Counted from the first letter of the stretch, positions 17,474 through 26,756 are shown. The stretch is 64,000 nucleotides of DNA from Ulvibacter algarum (GCA_947488905.1 CANLBJ010000010.1:34218-98217), one strand, 5' to 3'. The notes: generated from the sequence alone by a model not told the origin. Numbers and translations: made by a program.

Positions 17474-18283
17474 TTATTTTACCTGCACGTGCAAATGATC
17501 ATCGTGACGTACAGCACCACACCCGTGAAATCTTACTTTATTATCAAACAACCTTAGTCTAGCTTTTAAATGAGGCTCTATAAACAACTTAGTTACAGCT
17601 TGCTGTTTTAAAAAACTTAAAGACAAGGCTTTTGTTCCTTCTTCTGAAATAGTAAGATTTTTATTTATAGTGCCGCAGGTAAGGTATTTAGGGAAATCAT
17701 ATTGCCAATACCCTTTATCATTACAGATACTAGGCATATTTACTTCTGTCTTTTTTGGAGCTTCATAAACCCCGTAGCCACTAATAGCGGGCTTCAAATT
17801 TGTGATATTTCCGAAGTTATCATTATAGATAAAGGTTACATCAATCTTCTTACCATCACTATGACTTAAATGAGGCAATAAGGGAAAACCATCAATAAAG
17901 GGAAAGTTTGCATCAAGGTACTGTAGCTTAATTTCAGGATATTTTTGCTGAAAGTCTAGTGCCGTTTTTTCTAACACATTGTTTAAAGCGGGTGTCACGT
18001 AATTTCTATTTGCCAAGATATAAAAGAAAGAATGTGCAGCAATTGTATCTTTATTTGACACACGCTCACGACCAAAAGTATTGGCCAAGGGTGGTATAAT
18101 TGCAAAAGTAGCAAGTAGGTAAAGTAGCGTGAACAACGCTAATCTTTTAAGACGATACTTGTAAGATGTACTTTTTACAAATAACAACGATATAAAATAA
18201 ACAACACCACCTATTTGAGTAATAATGGTGAGCATTGCTATAATACAAATGTGAGCTAGTATTTTTAAAAATTTTAAAAGCAC
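17474..18283 (-). CDS. membrane protein with a putative LAS-type (M15/M74-like) metallopeptidase domain
   Basis: A 269-residue protein with two N-terminal membrane segments (about 10-35 and 45-68) and a C-terminal extracytoplasmic domain. In that domain HLSHSDGKKIDVTFIY and the C-terminal RHDDHLHVQV recall the HxxxxxxD ... HxH zinc pattern of LAS metallopeptidases such as MepA or D-Ala-D-Ala carboxypeptidases. The family assignment rests on these two motifs only, so confidence is moderate; it might be a catalytically dead relative. A possible job is peptidoglycan trimming. It is downstream of clpX but separated by a strong terminator. The 9-mer TTTCCGAAG occurs inside (17808-17816). Confidence 0.6.
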   Translation of the reverse strand: MLLKFLKILAHICIIAMLTIITQIGGVVYFISLLFVKSTSYKYRLKRLALFTLLYLLATFAIIPPLANTFGRERVSNKDTIAAHSFFYILANRNYVTPALNNVLEKTALDFQQKYPEIKLQYLDANFPFIDGFPLLPHLSHSDGKKIDVTFIYNDNFGNITNLKPAISGYGVYEAPKKTEVNMPSICNDKGYWQYDFPKYLTCGTINKNLTISEEGTKALSLSFLKQQAVTKLFIEPHLKARLRLFDNKVRFHGCGAVRHDDHLHVQVK

Positions 18284-18299
18284 AAAATGAGTTTATATA

Positions 18300-18342
18300 A
18301 AAACTCCTCCAAAAGATAAAAAGTATCTCGTGGAGGAGTTTT
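18300..18342 (-). terminator. Rho-independent terminator of clpX
   Basis: Arms AAAACTCCTCC (18300-18310) and GGAGGAGTTTT (18332-18342), with an internal AGATA/TATCT extension in the loop. On the minus strand it ends in GTTTTTATAT. It separates clpX from the putative metallopeptidase gene. Confidence 0.85.
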
Positions 18343-18364
18343 AATAATATAAGACATTTCTGTT

Positions 18365-19597
18365 TTAAGAAACCGCTTTCAGCTTTTTAATAGTTGCTTT
18401 GTTTAGCTTTTCTTTTACATACTCTTCGTTTACTGTCAACATCTTAACATCTGTACCAGGAAGCTCATACATAGCATCTGTGAGCACTGCTTCACAAAGT
18501 GAACGTAATCCTCTTGCACCTAGTTTATACACAATTGCCTGCTCTACAATAAAGTCTAAAGCTTCTTCTGTCATCACAAGCTCTATCTCATCCATCTCAA
18601 ACAATTTTTTATACTGTTTGATGATAGCATTTTTAGGCTCTGTAAGAATAGCTCTAAGCGTTGCTTTGTCTAAAGGATTCATATATGTCAATACTGGTAG
18701 TCGTCCAATAATTTCTGGAATTAAACCAAAATCTTTTAAATCTTTTGGGATAATATACTTTAGCATATGATCCTTATCTAGCTGCTCTTGTTTATGGGTT
18801 GCACTAAAACCTACAGATTGTAAATTAAGTCTTTTAGATATATGCCTGTTTATACCATCAAAGGCTCCACCAGCTATAAATAAAATATTCTCTGTATTGA
18901 CTTCAATAAACTTTTGGTCTGGATGTTTACGTCCTCCTTTAGGCGGCACATTTACTACGGTACCCTCTAAAAGTTTTAATAAAGCTTGTTGTACTCCCTC
19001 TCCACTCACATCTCTAGTGATAGATGGATTATCACTCTTACGAGCAATTTTATCTATCTCATCAATAAAAACGATTCCGTTTTGAGCTTTTTCTAGGTTA
19101 TAATCAGCAGCTTGAAGTAGTCTTGTTAAAATACTCTCTACATCTTCTCCTACATAACCAGCTTCTGTTAGTACAGTTGCATCAACTATCGCTAAGGGTA
19201 CGTTAAGCATCCTTGCAATTGTTTTTGCCACTAGTGTTTTACCAGTACCCGTTTGTCCCACCATAATGATGTTACTTTTTTGGATCTCGATATCGTCATC
19301 AGTTTTAGGTTGTAGTAATCGCTTGTAGTGGTTATAAACCGCTACTGCCATCACTCTTTTTGTGTGATCTTGCCCAATTACATAATCATCTAAAAATGTT
19401 TTAATTGTTTTAGGCTTTTTTAGCATTAACTCTTGCGAGACAGCATCACCTTTTTTATGCACTTCTTCTTCTACTACAATGCCGTGAGCCTGCTCGATGC
19501 AACGATCACAGATATGAGCATCTAAACCTGCAATAAGCAAACTAGTTTCTGGTTTTTTTCTACCACAAAACGAACATTCTAATACTTCCTTTGCCAT
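18365..19597 (-). CDS. clpX: ATP-dependent Clp protease ATP-binding subunit ClpX
   Basis: AAA+ unfoldase that feeds tagged substrates to ClpP. From the ATG at 19597 it has 410 residues: N-terminal zinc-binding domain with C8, C11, C30 and C33; Walker A GQTGTGKT at 114-121; Walker B IVFIDE at 175-180; and sensor and C-terminal small domains. An in-frame upstream start at 19630 would add 11 residues, but the ATG at 19597 is preceded by GGGAG, one of the few good Shine-Dalgarno sequences in the window, and yields the normal [12 protein letters not shown] start. It follows clpP with a 116-base spacer holding two inverted TTTCTGAAA-type elements. Confidence 0.97.
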   Translation of the reverse strand: MAKEVLECSFCGRKKPETSLLIAGLDAHICDRCIEQAHGIVVEEEVHKKGDAVSQELMLKKPKTIKTFLDDYVIGQDHTKRVMAVAVYNHYKRLLQPKTDDDIEIQKSNIIMVGQTGTGKTLVAKTIARMLNVPLAIVDATVLTEAGYVGEDVESILTRLLQAADYNLEKAQNGIVFIDEIDKIARKSDNPSITRDVSGEGVQQALLKLLEGTVVNVPPKGGRKHPDQKFIEVNTENILFIAGGAFDGINRHISKRLNLQSVGFSATHKQEQLDKDHMLKYIIPKDLKDFGLIPEIIGRLPVLTYMNPLDKATLRAILTEPKNAIIKQYKKLFEMDEIELVMTEEALDFIVEQAIVYKLGARGLRSLCEAVLTDAMYELPGTDVKMLTVNEEYVKEKLNKATIKKLKAVS

Positions 19598-19661
19598 AAT
19601 CTCCCTTTTTTCATTTTCGTAAATCCGCAAATACGGACGAAAATCTTTAACTCTTTTTAAT

Positions 19662-19704
19662 TATTTCTGAAATAATAATGATTTTATACTATTTCAGAAA
19701 TAAT
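19662..19704. repeat. inverted pair of TTTCTGAAA elements between clpP and clpX
   Basis: TTATTTCTGAAATA (19661-19674) and its inverted copy, whose core is TTTCAGAAA (19692-19700), share 14 bases across strands. They are variants of the 9-mer found throughout the window. They could be an operator, an mRNA hairpin or members of the dispersed repeat family. Confidence 0.5.
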
Positions 19705-19713
19705 ATACATTTT

Positions 19714-20394
19714 CTATTTTTTACCTCTAGTCAAAATTTCATCAATCATACCGTACTCCATGGCTTTGTCTGCTTTCATCCAGTAATCACGATCACTATC
19801 TTCATATACTTTATCATACTCTTGACCTGAGTGCTTAGAGATGATCTCATATAATTCTTTCTTAAGAGTCACTATCTCTTTTGCTGTAATCTCAATATCA
19901 CTGGCTTGTCCTTGCGCTCCACCCATAGGCTGGTGAATCATCACACGAGAGTGTGTTAATCCAGAACGTTTTCCTTTTTCTCCAGCACATAATAATACGG
20001 CACCCATAGAAGCTGCCATACCTGTGCAAATAGTTGCCACATCTGGAGTGATAAATTGCATAGTATCATATATACCTAAACCTGCATATACACTTCCTCC
20101 TGGTGAGTTAATATAAATCTGAATATCTCTTGTTGCATCTACACTCGCTAAAAATAGCAATTGTGCTTGTACGATATTTGCTACTTGATCATTGATACCT
20201 GTTCCTAGAAAAATGATACGATCCATCATTAAACGAGAGAAAACATCCATTGCAACGGCATTCATCTGGCGTTCTTCAATAATGTTTGGCGTAAGCCCTA
20301 CAGGGTACATACTTGTTAAAATACTATCATAATAAGTACTGCTAACTCCTTGATCCTTAATTGCAAAATTCTTAAATTCTTTTCCGTAGTCCAT
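19714..20394 (-). CDS. clpP: ATP-dependent Clp protease proteolytic subunit ClpP
   Basis: Serine protease that forms the tetradecameric barrel of the Clp protease. The 226 residues include a propeptide-like N-terminus and the catalytic S129 (GMAASMGA) and H154 ([10 protein letters not shown]), with the aspartate in the DSDRDYWM region. The start at 20394 ([10 protein letters not shown]) is longer than the mature enterobacterial protein but usual for the phylum. Order tig-clpP-clpX is conserved in many bacteria. A hairpin (20425-20456) lies between tig and clpP. Confidence 0.96.
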   Translation of the reverse strand: MDYGKEFKNFAIKDQGVSSTYYDSILTSMYPVGLTPNIIEERQMNAVAMDVFSRLMMDRIIFLGTGINDQVANIVQAQLLFLASVDATRDIQIYINSPGGSVYAGLGIYDTMQFITPDVATICTGMAASMGAVLLCAGEKGKRSGLTHSRVMIHQPMGGAQGQASDIEITAKEIVTLKKELYEIISKHSGQEYDKVYEDSDRDYWMKADKAMEYGMIDEILTRGKK

Positions 20395-20424
20395 AAAATA
20401 TTATTCCTTTTCTCTTAAAATTAA

Positions 20425-20456
20425 TAAGGCGTTATATGCTTCCATATAACGCCTTA
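20425..20456 (-). terminator. hairpin between tig and clpP
   Basis: Fourteen-base arms (20425-20438 and 20443-20456) around a four-base loop; GC core AAGGCG. On the minus strand it is followed by TTAATTTTAAG, a weak T-run, so partial termination or attenuation between tig and clpPX is more likely than full termination. Confidence 0.65.
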
Positions 20457-20477
20457 AAGATACCTAAATTTTAATGT

Positions 20478-21797
20478 TTAAGCGTAAGCCTCTTTGATAA
20501 AAGTATCATAAGAAACTTCCTTTGTTTTTAACTTTGCATTCTCTTTGAAGAAAGTAAGCAATTTATTTGTTGCTAACTGCTCGCTCATACGCTTTACTTC
20601 TTCTTGATTGCTCATTATTCTTGCAGTAATATTGTCTAGTTCTTCTTCTGAAGGATCTAATTGACCAAACTGAGCCATCTGTTGCTTAATCATCACTTTA
20701 CTGTGATCTTTAAGCTCATCAAAAGTAACCTGAAGGTTATTCTCTGTTCTTAACTTTCCTTCAATTAACTGGTAACGTAAACCTTTTTCGCTACGCTCAT
20801 ATTCTGCTTTTGCTTCTTCTTCTGTCATTACCTTATCTCCAGAAACTTGTATCCATTTCTGTAAGAAACTTGCTGGTAAATCAAACTTTGTATTTTCGAT
20901 AAGAGAATCTACAACGTCATTAAGTAACTTTTGGTCACTTTGTTGCATAAACTGTCCTTCTGCGTCTTCTTTGATTTTCTCTTTTAATTCTTTTTCAGAC
21001 TTAACAACTCCTTCACCAAAAAGCTTATCAAACAACTCTTGGTTTAAGTCTGACATCTCGCGATTGTTAACTTCTTCTACAGTAAACTCAACTTCTACTT
21101 TAAGATCTTTAGCTGCTACTGGGTCTACACCTAAATGACGCTGAAGCTCTACTTCTTCATCAAATAAGCCTTTTGTTTTTAAAGTAATAACATCACCTAC
21201 CTTAGCACCTATAAGTGCTTTTGCTTGAGTTTTACCTTTAACAAGATCAAGCTCTAGTGTAGTTTTTTTATCTATTGCAGCATCTTCATTTTTAAAAGTA
21301 CCTGTTATCTCATCGCCTTTTTCAACTACCTCTTTGTTAGTTAACTTTCCGTATTGTTTACGGATAGTCTTAACTTGGTTGTCAAGCATTTTTGCATCTG
21401 CAACCACTTTATATTGTGTCACAGCTTTTTTAGTAACGTCTACTTTAAACTCTGGAGAAAGCCCTAGCTCAAACTCAAATTTAAAATCTTCACCGTCCCA
21501 ATCAATTTCATTATCGTTTTTAGGCAATGGATTTCCTAATACATCTAACTTCTCTTCGGTAAGGTATTTATGTAGATTTTCTTGAAGAATTTTATTCACC
21601 TCTTCAAGAAGCACTGCTTTTCCGTATTGTTTTTTGACCATTCCCATTGGAATGTGACCTTTTCTAAAACCTGGGATAGTTGCAGTTTTTTTATAGTTAT
21701 TTAAAATACCCTGCACCTTATCTGCATAGTCTTCTTTTTTAACTTCTACTGTAAGTACAGCATTAAGACTATCTATTTCTTTCTTAGTAATGTTCAT
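20478..21797 (-). CDS. tig: trigger factor (ribosome-associated chaperone)
   Basis: Folding chaperone with prolyl isomerase domain, bound near the ribosomal exit tunnel. The 439 residues contain the ribosome-binding segment PGFRKGHIPMGMVKKQYGK (about 42-60), a central FKBP-like domain, and a long helical C-terminal substrate cradle. The MNITKKEIDSLNAVLTVEV start is typical of the phylum. A minus-strand TATTTTTG box (21823-21830) lies 25 bases upstream. Co-located with clpP and clpX as in many bacteria. Confidence 0.94.
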   Translation of the reverse strand: MNITKKEIDSLNAVLTVEVKKEDYADKVQGILNNYKKTATIPGFRKGHIPMGMVKKQYGKAVLLEEVNKILQENLHKYLTEEKLDVLGNPLPKNDNEIDWDGEDFKFEFELGLSPEFKVDVTKKAVTQYKVVADAKMLDNQVKTIRKQYGKLTNKEVVEKGDEITGTFKNEDAAIDKKTTLELDLVKGKTQAKALIGAKVGDVITLKTKGLFDEEVELQRHLGVDPVAAKDLKVEVEFTVEEVNNREMSDLNQELFDKLFGEGVVKSEKELKEKIKEDAEGQFMQQSDQKLLNDVVDSLIENTKFDLPASFLQKWIQVSGDKVMTEEEAKAEYERSEKGLRYQLIEGKLRTENNLQVTFDELKDHSKVMIKQQMAQFGQLDPSEEELDNITARIMSNQEEVKRMSEQLATNKLLTFFKENAKLKTKEVSYDTFIKEAYA

Positions 21798-21822
21798 TTT
21801 TTTCTTCTAAAAATTCGGACTG

Positions 21823-21830
21823 CAAAAATA
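21823..21830 (-). promoter_or_regulatory. TAnnTTTG promoter box (minus strand) for tig
   Basis: CAAAAATA reads TATTTTTG on the minus strand, 25 bases before the tig ATG. Confidence 0.5.
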
Positions 21831-21889
21831 GTGTTTTTTATTGCACTCACAATATGTTTATATACTGTTATTAAGTAGCTTAAATATAA

Positions 21890-21927
21890 CTTCGGAAATA
21901 GACTACAAATAAAGCCTGTTTCCGAAG
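21890..21927. repeat. inverted pair of the CTTCGGAAA 9-mer
   Basis: CTTCGGAAA (21890-21898) and TTTCCGAAG (21919-21927) form a perfect 9-bp inverted repeat with a 20-base loop, just downstream of the holin-like gene and upstream of tig. It might act as a weak terminator; both arms are exact copies of the dispersed 9-mer. Confidence 0.7.
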
Positions 21928-21930
21928 CAA

Positions 21931-22272
21931 TTAATCTTTATCTAATATAGAAAAGAGTATAGATTGCACAAATGATAAAAGCAAACTAAAAAGTAATGCC
22001 CACCAAAAACCATCTACTGCAAAATCTGACACAAAATAATCTGCGAGTAAAATAATTATCGCATTTATCACAAGTAGAAATAAACCTAATGTGACTACAG
22101 TAACCGGAAATGTTAGCAAGACAAGTACTGGCTTTACAATAAAACGCAACAGCGCGATTACTACCGCAACTATTATCGCAGAAACATAACCCTCTACAGC
22201 TACTCCCGGAAGTATTTTTGACAACAAAACTACTGCGAGTGCAGTTAACAAAACTCTTATAAGTGTTTTCAT
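21931..22272 (-). CDS. phage holin family / DUF-type small membrane protein
   Basis: A 113-residue integral membrane protein with three to four closely packed segments (about 1-22, 27-45, 50-75, 85-108). It resembles the Phage_holin_4_2 type membrane proteins that are widespread on bacterial chromosomes and not tied to prophages. No lysin or phage gene is nearby, so a lysis role is unlikely; function unknown. A GC-rich palindrome TGCCGGCA (22297-22304) lies in its upstream region. Confidence 0.8.
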   Translation of the reverse strand: MKTLIRVLLTALAVVLLSKILPGVAVEGYVSAIIVAVVIALLRFIVKPVLVLLTFPVTVVTLGLFLLVINAIIILLADYFVSDFAVDGFWWALLFSLLLSFVQSILFSILDKD

Positions 22273-22327
22273 ATTTAATGTTTTAGTATTACCGCTTGCC
22301 GGCAGGTTAGAAATATAAAGATAAAAA

Positions 22328-22359
22328 AAGCGTCGTTCTCTTTGTAGAAAACGACGCTT
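22328..22359 (-). terminator. Rho-independent terminator of the GDSL lipoprotein gene
   Basis: Arms AAGCGTCGTT (22328-22337) and AACGACGCTT (22350-22359); on the minus strand the stem is followed by seven T. It ends the fadL-like/GDSL operon. Confidence 0.9.
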
Positions 22360-22382
22360 AAAATATTAAGTTTTAAAACTTA

Positions 22383-23909
22383 TTAGTTATTATGCAATGT
22401 TACCGTAGCATAGTTTCCTATGTCTACAGTAGGAATTGTTGATCCGTACTGAGCATTTACAGCTGTAATTATAGCATTTGCAGTAAAAGCATAACCTCTA
22501 GGTGAAGGGTGAACTCCATCAAGTGAAAATGCACCACCTGTTACAAACTGAGATGTTAAAACTCCACCGTTAAAAGCAACACCAGTTTCTGCAACTCTAC
22601 CTAAAGCACTTTTTGCATCTACAAAAGCAAGATCATTTTGAGCCGCTAAACCTTCAATAACTGCATTGTAAGCCGCAGCTGCTGCTGCAACTCTTGCTTG
22701 TTCTGTAGCTGTAAGCACAAACTGATCTCCTAATGGCACCGCCACTCCAATTACAGATTGTGGGTTTTCAGGATCTGCTAATGTACCAATTACACTAGAC
22801 GCTGTTAAAACAACTAAATCATCTGATTTCACTTGACGTAATTGACCTAGTAAACCAGCAGTAGCTGCAGGGATTCCTTGAGATATTAAAATATCTGTAA
22901 GGTCTGTTAAATCATCATCCATCATAATAGGAAAGTTCACTCCTGCTTGAAAGTTAATCGCTCTTAAGTCTGCTTCTTCTTGTGTAAGTAGTCCCGCAGC
23001 AACAAAACCTGGCAATACCTGAGTATTATACAATGTAAACTGTGCATTTAATGCCCCAGCTGTAGCAGCATCTAAAGGAATTGTTTGTGTTGGTACCGTA
23101 GTAAAATAAGGAATAGACGTTACATCTGCGATGTTAACTAAAGCTCCTTTTGCTCCACCAGCTGACAAGGCATTTACTTGCGCACTATACACAGAAGCAA
23201 ACACATTAGGATCTGTTATGTCATTAGGCTCATAAGTACTAGGATCTAAATTTCCTGTTTGATCTACACCAGAACCACCAGAAGTAGCATAAGATAAGAT
23301 ATCATTATTTCCTATCCATAAAGAAAAGAAGGTAGGATTAAGAGAAGCTGCATCACCTATAACCGTAGCATTTGCAGAAGTAGCAAAACGTGCAAAATAA
23401 GGGTTTGCGGCACCACTAGCTACACCAGCAACGTTACCGTAACCAGCTGCTCCTAAATGAAAACTTTTTGCTCCAGGAACTCCCATATTATTAAAAGGAC
23501 CTCCTATGTTATTAGCAACATCTGTAGTAGGTGTTCCTTCTAGTCTAACTGGACCAGGATTTCCTTCTGCATCAAAAGCTAATACAAGTCTATTTTCTGT
23601 AATTTGTGTTCCTCCTAATAAAAGACCACCTGTATTATCATTTACTAAAGGCTGAGTAAACTCACCACCTCCGGCAAGAGCAAACTGGTTTGCCATTATA
23701 TTAGGATAAGAATTTTCTTGTCCTGTAATATATAGTGCTCCATCAGCATAACCTGCAGTTAACGAGTTACCCACGGCAACATAGTTAGTAAAATCTGCAG
23801 TACCTGATGTATAAAAACCATTATCTTCTACAGGATTATCAAATTCTGGTTCACAGCTAATAAACCCTAAGGCCACTACTGCTGCTGTAATTTTTATATA
23901 ATTTTTCAT
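22383..23909 (-). CDS. SGNH/GDSL-type hydrolase, lipoprotein
   Basis: Predicted outer-membrane or periplasmic esterase/lipase of 508 residues. The lipoprotein signal ends GFISC (C19). Block I is VGNSLTAGYADG (catalytic S49, GNS in place of GDS), block III is WIGNNDIL, and block V is DGVHPSPRGYA with the Asp-His pair. The protein is longer than a minimal SGNH domain, with an extended Ala/Gly-rich middle. It follows the FadL-type porin gene by 20 bases, so the two are an operon. Inferred role: release of fatty acids from lipids outside the cell, taken up through the porin. Confidence 0.88.
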   Translation of the reverse strand: MKNYIKITAAVVALGFISCEPEFDNPVEDNGFYTSGTADFTNYVAVGNSLTAGYADGALYITGQENSYPNIMANQFALAGGGEFTQPLVNDNTGGLLLGGTQITENRLVLAFDAEGNPGPVRLEGTPTTDVANNIGGPFNNMGVPGAKSFHLGAAGYGNVAGVASGAANPYFARFATSANATVIGDAASLNPTFFSLWIGNNDILSYATSGGSGVDQTGNLDPSTYEPNDITDPNVFASVYSAQVNALSAGGAKGALVNIADVTSIPYFTTVPTQTIPLDAATAGALNAQFTLYNTQVLPGFVAAGLLTQEEADLRAINFQAGVNFPIMMDDDLTDLTDILISQGIPAATAGLLGQLRQVKSDDLVVLTASSVIGTLADPENPQSVIGVAVPLGDQFVLTATEQARVAAAAAAYNAVIEGLAAQNDLAFVDAKSALGRVAETGVAFNGGVLTSQFVTGGAFSLDGVHPSPRGYAFTANAIITAVNAQYGSTIPTVDIGNYATVTLHNN

Positions 23910-23929
23910 CTTAAGTATAGTATTAAAAA

Positions 23930-25180
23930 TTAAAGTTTGTAAGTCAATCCTAATCCAGGAACAAACGCATTAGTCTTGTAAGTCCCGCCAAATGGTGCCG
24001 CAACTCCACCATCTAGGTAGTAGTCATAAGAAGCATCAACTTCAATAGAATGAACAAATAAGAAAGAAGCATCTATATCAAAACGATCATTTACTTTAAA
24101 AGAAATACCTGCAGTATAATTATTAGAATCGTTACGAGGTGTTTCTGGAGCAAAGTAACCAGCTTGTACTGGAGATTGGTCATAATAATAACCACCTCTT
24201 AATGTAAATCTATCTGACGCTTCATACTGTAATCCAAAACGAGCATTGATAGAGTTTTTATAGTTACGTGCATTAAAAGAATCTGGTATTGCAGGATTCT
24301 CAAAATCAATATCTAATGATTCATATTCTCCCCAAAATGTTGTGTTTAAGTCAAAAGCAAACAACCACTTTTCACAAAACTCATAAGAAAGACCCACTGT
24401 CATTTCTGCAGGCATAGGCAATTCTGCCACTGCACCTGTATCAGCAAAAGGAGTTCCTGGTGAGTTAGGAATATTCTCAAATTCTGCCGTAGCTTCATCT
24501 GCCGTTAATCTTATTAGAGAACGGTACGTAGCTCCTAATCTAAATTTTTCTGAAACATTAAACATTGCACTAACAGTCCAACCTGTGTTAGAAACACCTT
24601 TAGCGTCTATAGTAACCTCAGAACGGTTTCCTTCAAGATCTGTTAAAGAACGTGATAGGTTTCTATTAAAGTTAACATTACCTGTAGCATAAATAAAACC
24701 ACCACTAAAACTGAAATACTCATTAACCTTAATCGCAGCAGAAGCTTGGATATAAAAAGCCTGCAGCTCAATATTATTAATTAAGTGAGATCCCGCCCAG
24801 TCATCATCATATTTAACAGCACTACCATAAGGAGTATAAACCCCTAATCCAAGTGCTAACCAATCTGTAGCTTGATATGACGCATACGCATAAATAGGAG
24901 TACTTACTCCACTATCTGTTCTTTCAGAAGCTCCGGTAAGTTCATTATGATAAGCAATTTTAGAAAAGACGCCAAAACCTCCTACAGAGACATTTAGTTT
25001 ATTTTCAAGAAACACTAACCCAGCTGGATTGTGAAACACAAGTTCTGCACTGTTAACAACAGCAACACCCGTATGCCCCATAGCAAGAGATTTGTTACCC
25101 TGCAATGCAACTCTATATCCACCAGCATACATCACAGCAGATGCAAGGGTAAATATGGCAAGAAGTAATACTTTCTTCAT
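23930..25180 (-). CDS. OmpP1/FadL/TodX family outer-membrane transporter
   Basis: Outer-membrane beta barrel for hydrophobic compounds. The 416 residues have a signal peptide (ends VMYAG), the FadL-type plug GGYRVALQGNKSLAMGHTGV, and VFHNPAGLVFLE, matching the NPA-like signature of the family. The C-terminus ends GLGLTYKL, a beta-signal with a hydrophobic terminal strand. It is the first gene of the operon with the GDSL lipoprotein. Confidence 0.9.
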   Translation of the reverse strand: MKKVLLLAIFTLASAVMYAGGYRVALQGNKSLAMGHTGVAVVNSAELVFHNPAGLVFLENKLNVSVGGFGVFSKIAYHNELTGASERTDSGVSTPIYAYASYQATDWLALGLGVYTPYGSAVKYDDDWAGSHLINNIELQAFYIQASAAIKVNEYFSFSGGFIYATGNVNFNRNLSRSLTDLEGNRSEVTIDAKGVSNTGWTVSAMFNVSEKFRLGATYRSLIRLTADEATAEFENIPNSPGTPFADTGAVAELPMPAEMTVGLSYEFCEKWLFAFDLNTTFWGEYESLDIDFENPAIPDSFNARNYKNSINARFGLQYEASDRFTLRGGYYYDQSPVQAGYFAPETPRNDSNNYTAGISFKVNDRFDIDASFLFVHSIEVDASYDYYLDGGVAAPFGGTYKTNAFVPGLGLTYKL

Positions 25181-25253
25181 AATTAAATATTTTGATTAAA
25201 TTAAATTGTGTTATTATTTATTATGCATACATAATAAAATTAATATGACAATA

Positions 25254-26015
25254 TTATAAAAAATTAATAACAATTTGATAAAATTCGGATGGATTCTCTG
25301 CGTGTAGCCAATGACCCGCATTTGACACTGTTGCTATTTCTGCTTTTAAAAACTGTCTTTTGATCCCTATTTCATCCATTTGATCTATATAACCAGAGTT
25401 CTCCCCTTTAACAAATAAGGTCTCCCCACTATAAACAAGTTGTTGTGGCAACTCTTTACCTACTTCGGAAATTTTATGCGTCAAAACACTTAAGTTAATT
25501 TTTAACCCAAGCCTGCCTTTAGACACCCAATAAAGATTTTTTAAGAGAAACTGCCTTGTCCCTAAGTCTTTTATATAGGCACCTAAAACCTTGTCTGCTT
25601 CTCCTCTTGACTTTAAAACATCAAAATCTAAGGAGCCTAAAGCTTTTAAAATATCTTGATGGTGTGAAGGGTATGCTTTAGGGCCAATATCTGCAATAAC
25701 TAATTTTTCTACCATCTCTGGATAAGCAACCGCAAAAGACATAGCTGTTTTACCACCCATAGAATGACCCAGTAAACAAATACTCCCCAGGGAGTAGTGA
25801 TCACAATACTCTTTTAGGTCTTTTACCATAAAACCATAATTCCAGTCTTCACTATGAAAACTTTTACCGTGATTTCTTTGATCAACAAGGTGCACCTGAA
25901 AACCATCTTCAGCAAATTTATTTGCTAATGTTTTCCAGTTATCACCAGAACCTAAAAACCCATGTAATATTACAAGAGGCCTGCCTTCTCCTATTATTTG
26001 TGAGTGTAATAACAT
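25254..26015 (-). CDS. alpha/beta-fold hydrolase (YbfF-like esterase)
   Basis: Cytoplasmic serine hydrolase of 253 residues. HGFLGSGDNW forms the oxyanion-hole segment, S85 in GHSMGG is the nucleophile, and NAGHWLHAENP holds the catalytic histidine. Closest in layout to YbfF-type acyl esterases; the substrate is unknown. Its ATG at 26015 abuts the stop codon of pdxJ (26016-26018), so the two are translated from one mRNA. The 9-mer CTTCGGAAA occurs inside (25463-25471). Confidence 0.9.
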   Translation of the reverse strand: MLLHSQIIGEGRPLVILHGFLGSGDNWKTLANKFAEDGFQVHLVDQRNHGKSFHSEDWNYGFMVKDLKEYCDHYSLGSICLLGHSMGGKTAMSFAVAYPEMVEKLVIADIGPKAYPSHHQDILKALGSLDFDVLKSRGEADKVLGAYIKDLGTRQFLLKNLYWVSKGRLGLKINLSVLTHKISEVGKELPQQLVYSGETLFVKGENSGYIDQMDEIGIKRQFLKAEIATVSNAGHWLHAENPSEFYQIVINFL

Positions 26016-26729
26016 CTATTTTAATTTTTGTAAATACTGCTTAATCACTGGCTCTAAACCTTGATAAATTGCTTCACTTATCAAAGCATGACCTATACTC
26101 ACCTCTGCAAGATGTGGTACGTTTTTTTTGAAATACTCAATATTATCGAGTGACAAATCGTGCCCTGCATTAACACCTAACCCCAATTCATGAGCCCTAA
26201 CAGCGCAAGCAGAATAAGGTAGTACTGCATCATTATTACCTTTTAAATACCCCACTGCAAAATCTTCTGTATACAGCTCTATCCTATCTGCCCCAACAGC
26301 AGCAGCTCCATCAATCATCTCTAAGACTGGATCAACAAAAATGGAAGTTCTAATCCCGTTTCTTTTAAACTCTGCTATGGTTTCTGTTAAAAAAGATTTG
26401 TGTTTTATAGTATCCCAACCAGCATCTGAAGTAAGAACACCTATTTTATCTGGAACTAATGTTACTTGAGTAGGTGCAATAGCTAAAACTAGGTTCATAA
26501 AATATTTGATAGGGTTTCCTTCAATATTGTATTCTGTCTTAACTACATTTTTTAAATCTCTAGCATCTTGATATGTAATATGTCTTTCGTCAGGGCGTGG
26601 ATGAATCGTTATTCCTTCAGCCCCAAATGACTCTATATCTTTAGCCGCTTTTAGCAAATCTGGCACATTTCCGCCGCGAGCATTACGCAAGGTTGCTAGT
26701 TTATTGATATTTACACTTAACTTTGTCAT
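26016..26729 (-). CDS. pdxJ: pyridoxine 5'-phosphate synthase
   Basis: Last step of DXP-dependent vitamin B6 synthesis: condenses aminoacetone phosphate with deoxyxylulose phosphate. The 237 residues show the TIM-barrel signature: SVNINKLATLRNARGG, then GITIHPRPDERHI, a central TEDFAVGY region and VNAGHDLSLDN near the C-terminus, ending in EVSIGHALISEAI. A minus-strand TATTTTTG box (26749-26756) lies 20 bases upstream. First gene of a two-gene operon with the hydrolase. Confidence 0.96.
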   Translation of the reverse strand: MTKLSVNINKLATLRNARGGNVPDLLKAAKDIESFGAEGITIHPRPDERHITYQDARDLKNVVKTEYNIEGNPIKYFMNLVLAIAPTQVTLVPDKIGVLTSDAGWDTIKHKSFLTETIAEFKRNGIRTSIFVDPVLEMIDGAAAVGADRIELYTEDFAVGYLKGNNDAVLPYSACAVRAHELGLGVNAGHDLSLDNIEYFKKNVPHLAEVSIGHALISEAIYQGLEPVIKQYLQKLK

Positions 26730-26748
26730 ACTTTATATTATTAATTAA

Positions 26749-26756
26749 CAAAAATA
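26749..26756 (-). promoter_or_regulatory. TAnnTTTG promoter box (minus strand) for pdxJ
   Basis: CAAAAATA reads TATTTTTG on the minus strand, 20 bases before the pdxJ ATG, in the divergent spacer with the CBS-domain gene. Confidence 0.5.

Noticed and set aside
21931..22272. Prophage or lysis cassette suggested by the holin-like protein
   Set aside because: No endolysin, integrase, structural phage gene or attachment site is nearby; this membrane family is common on chromosomes.
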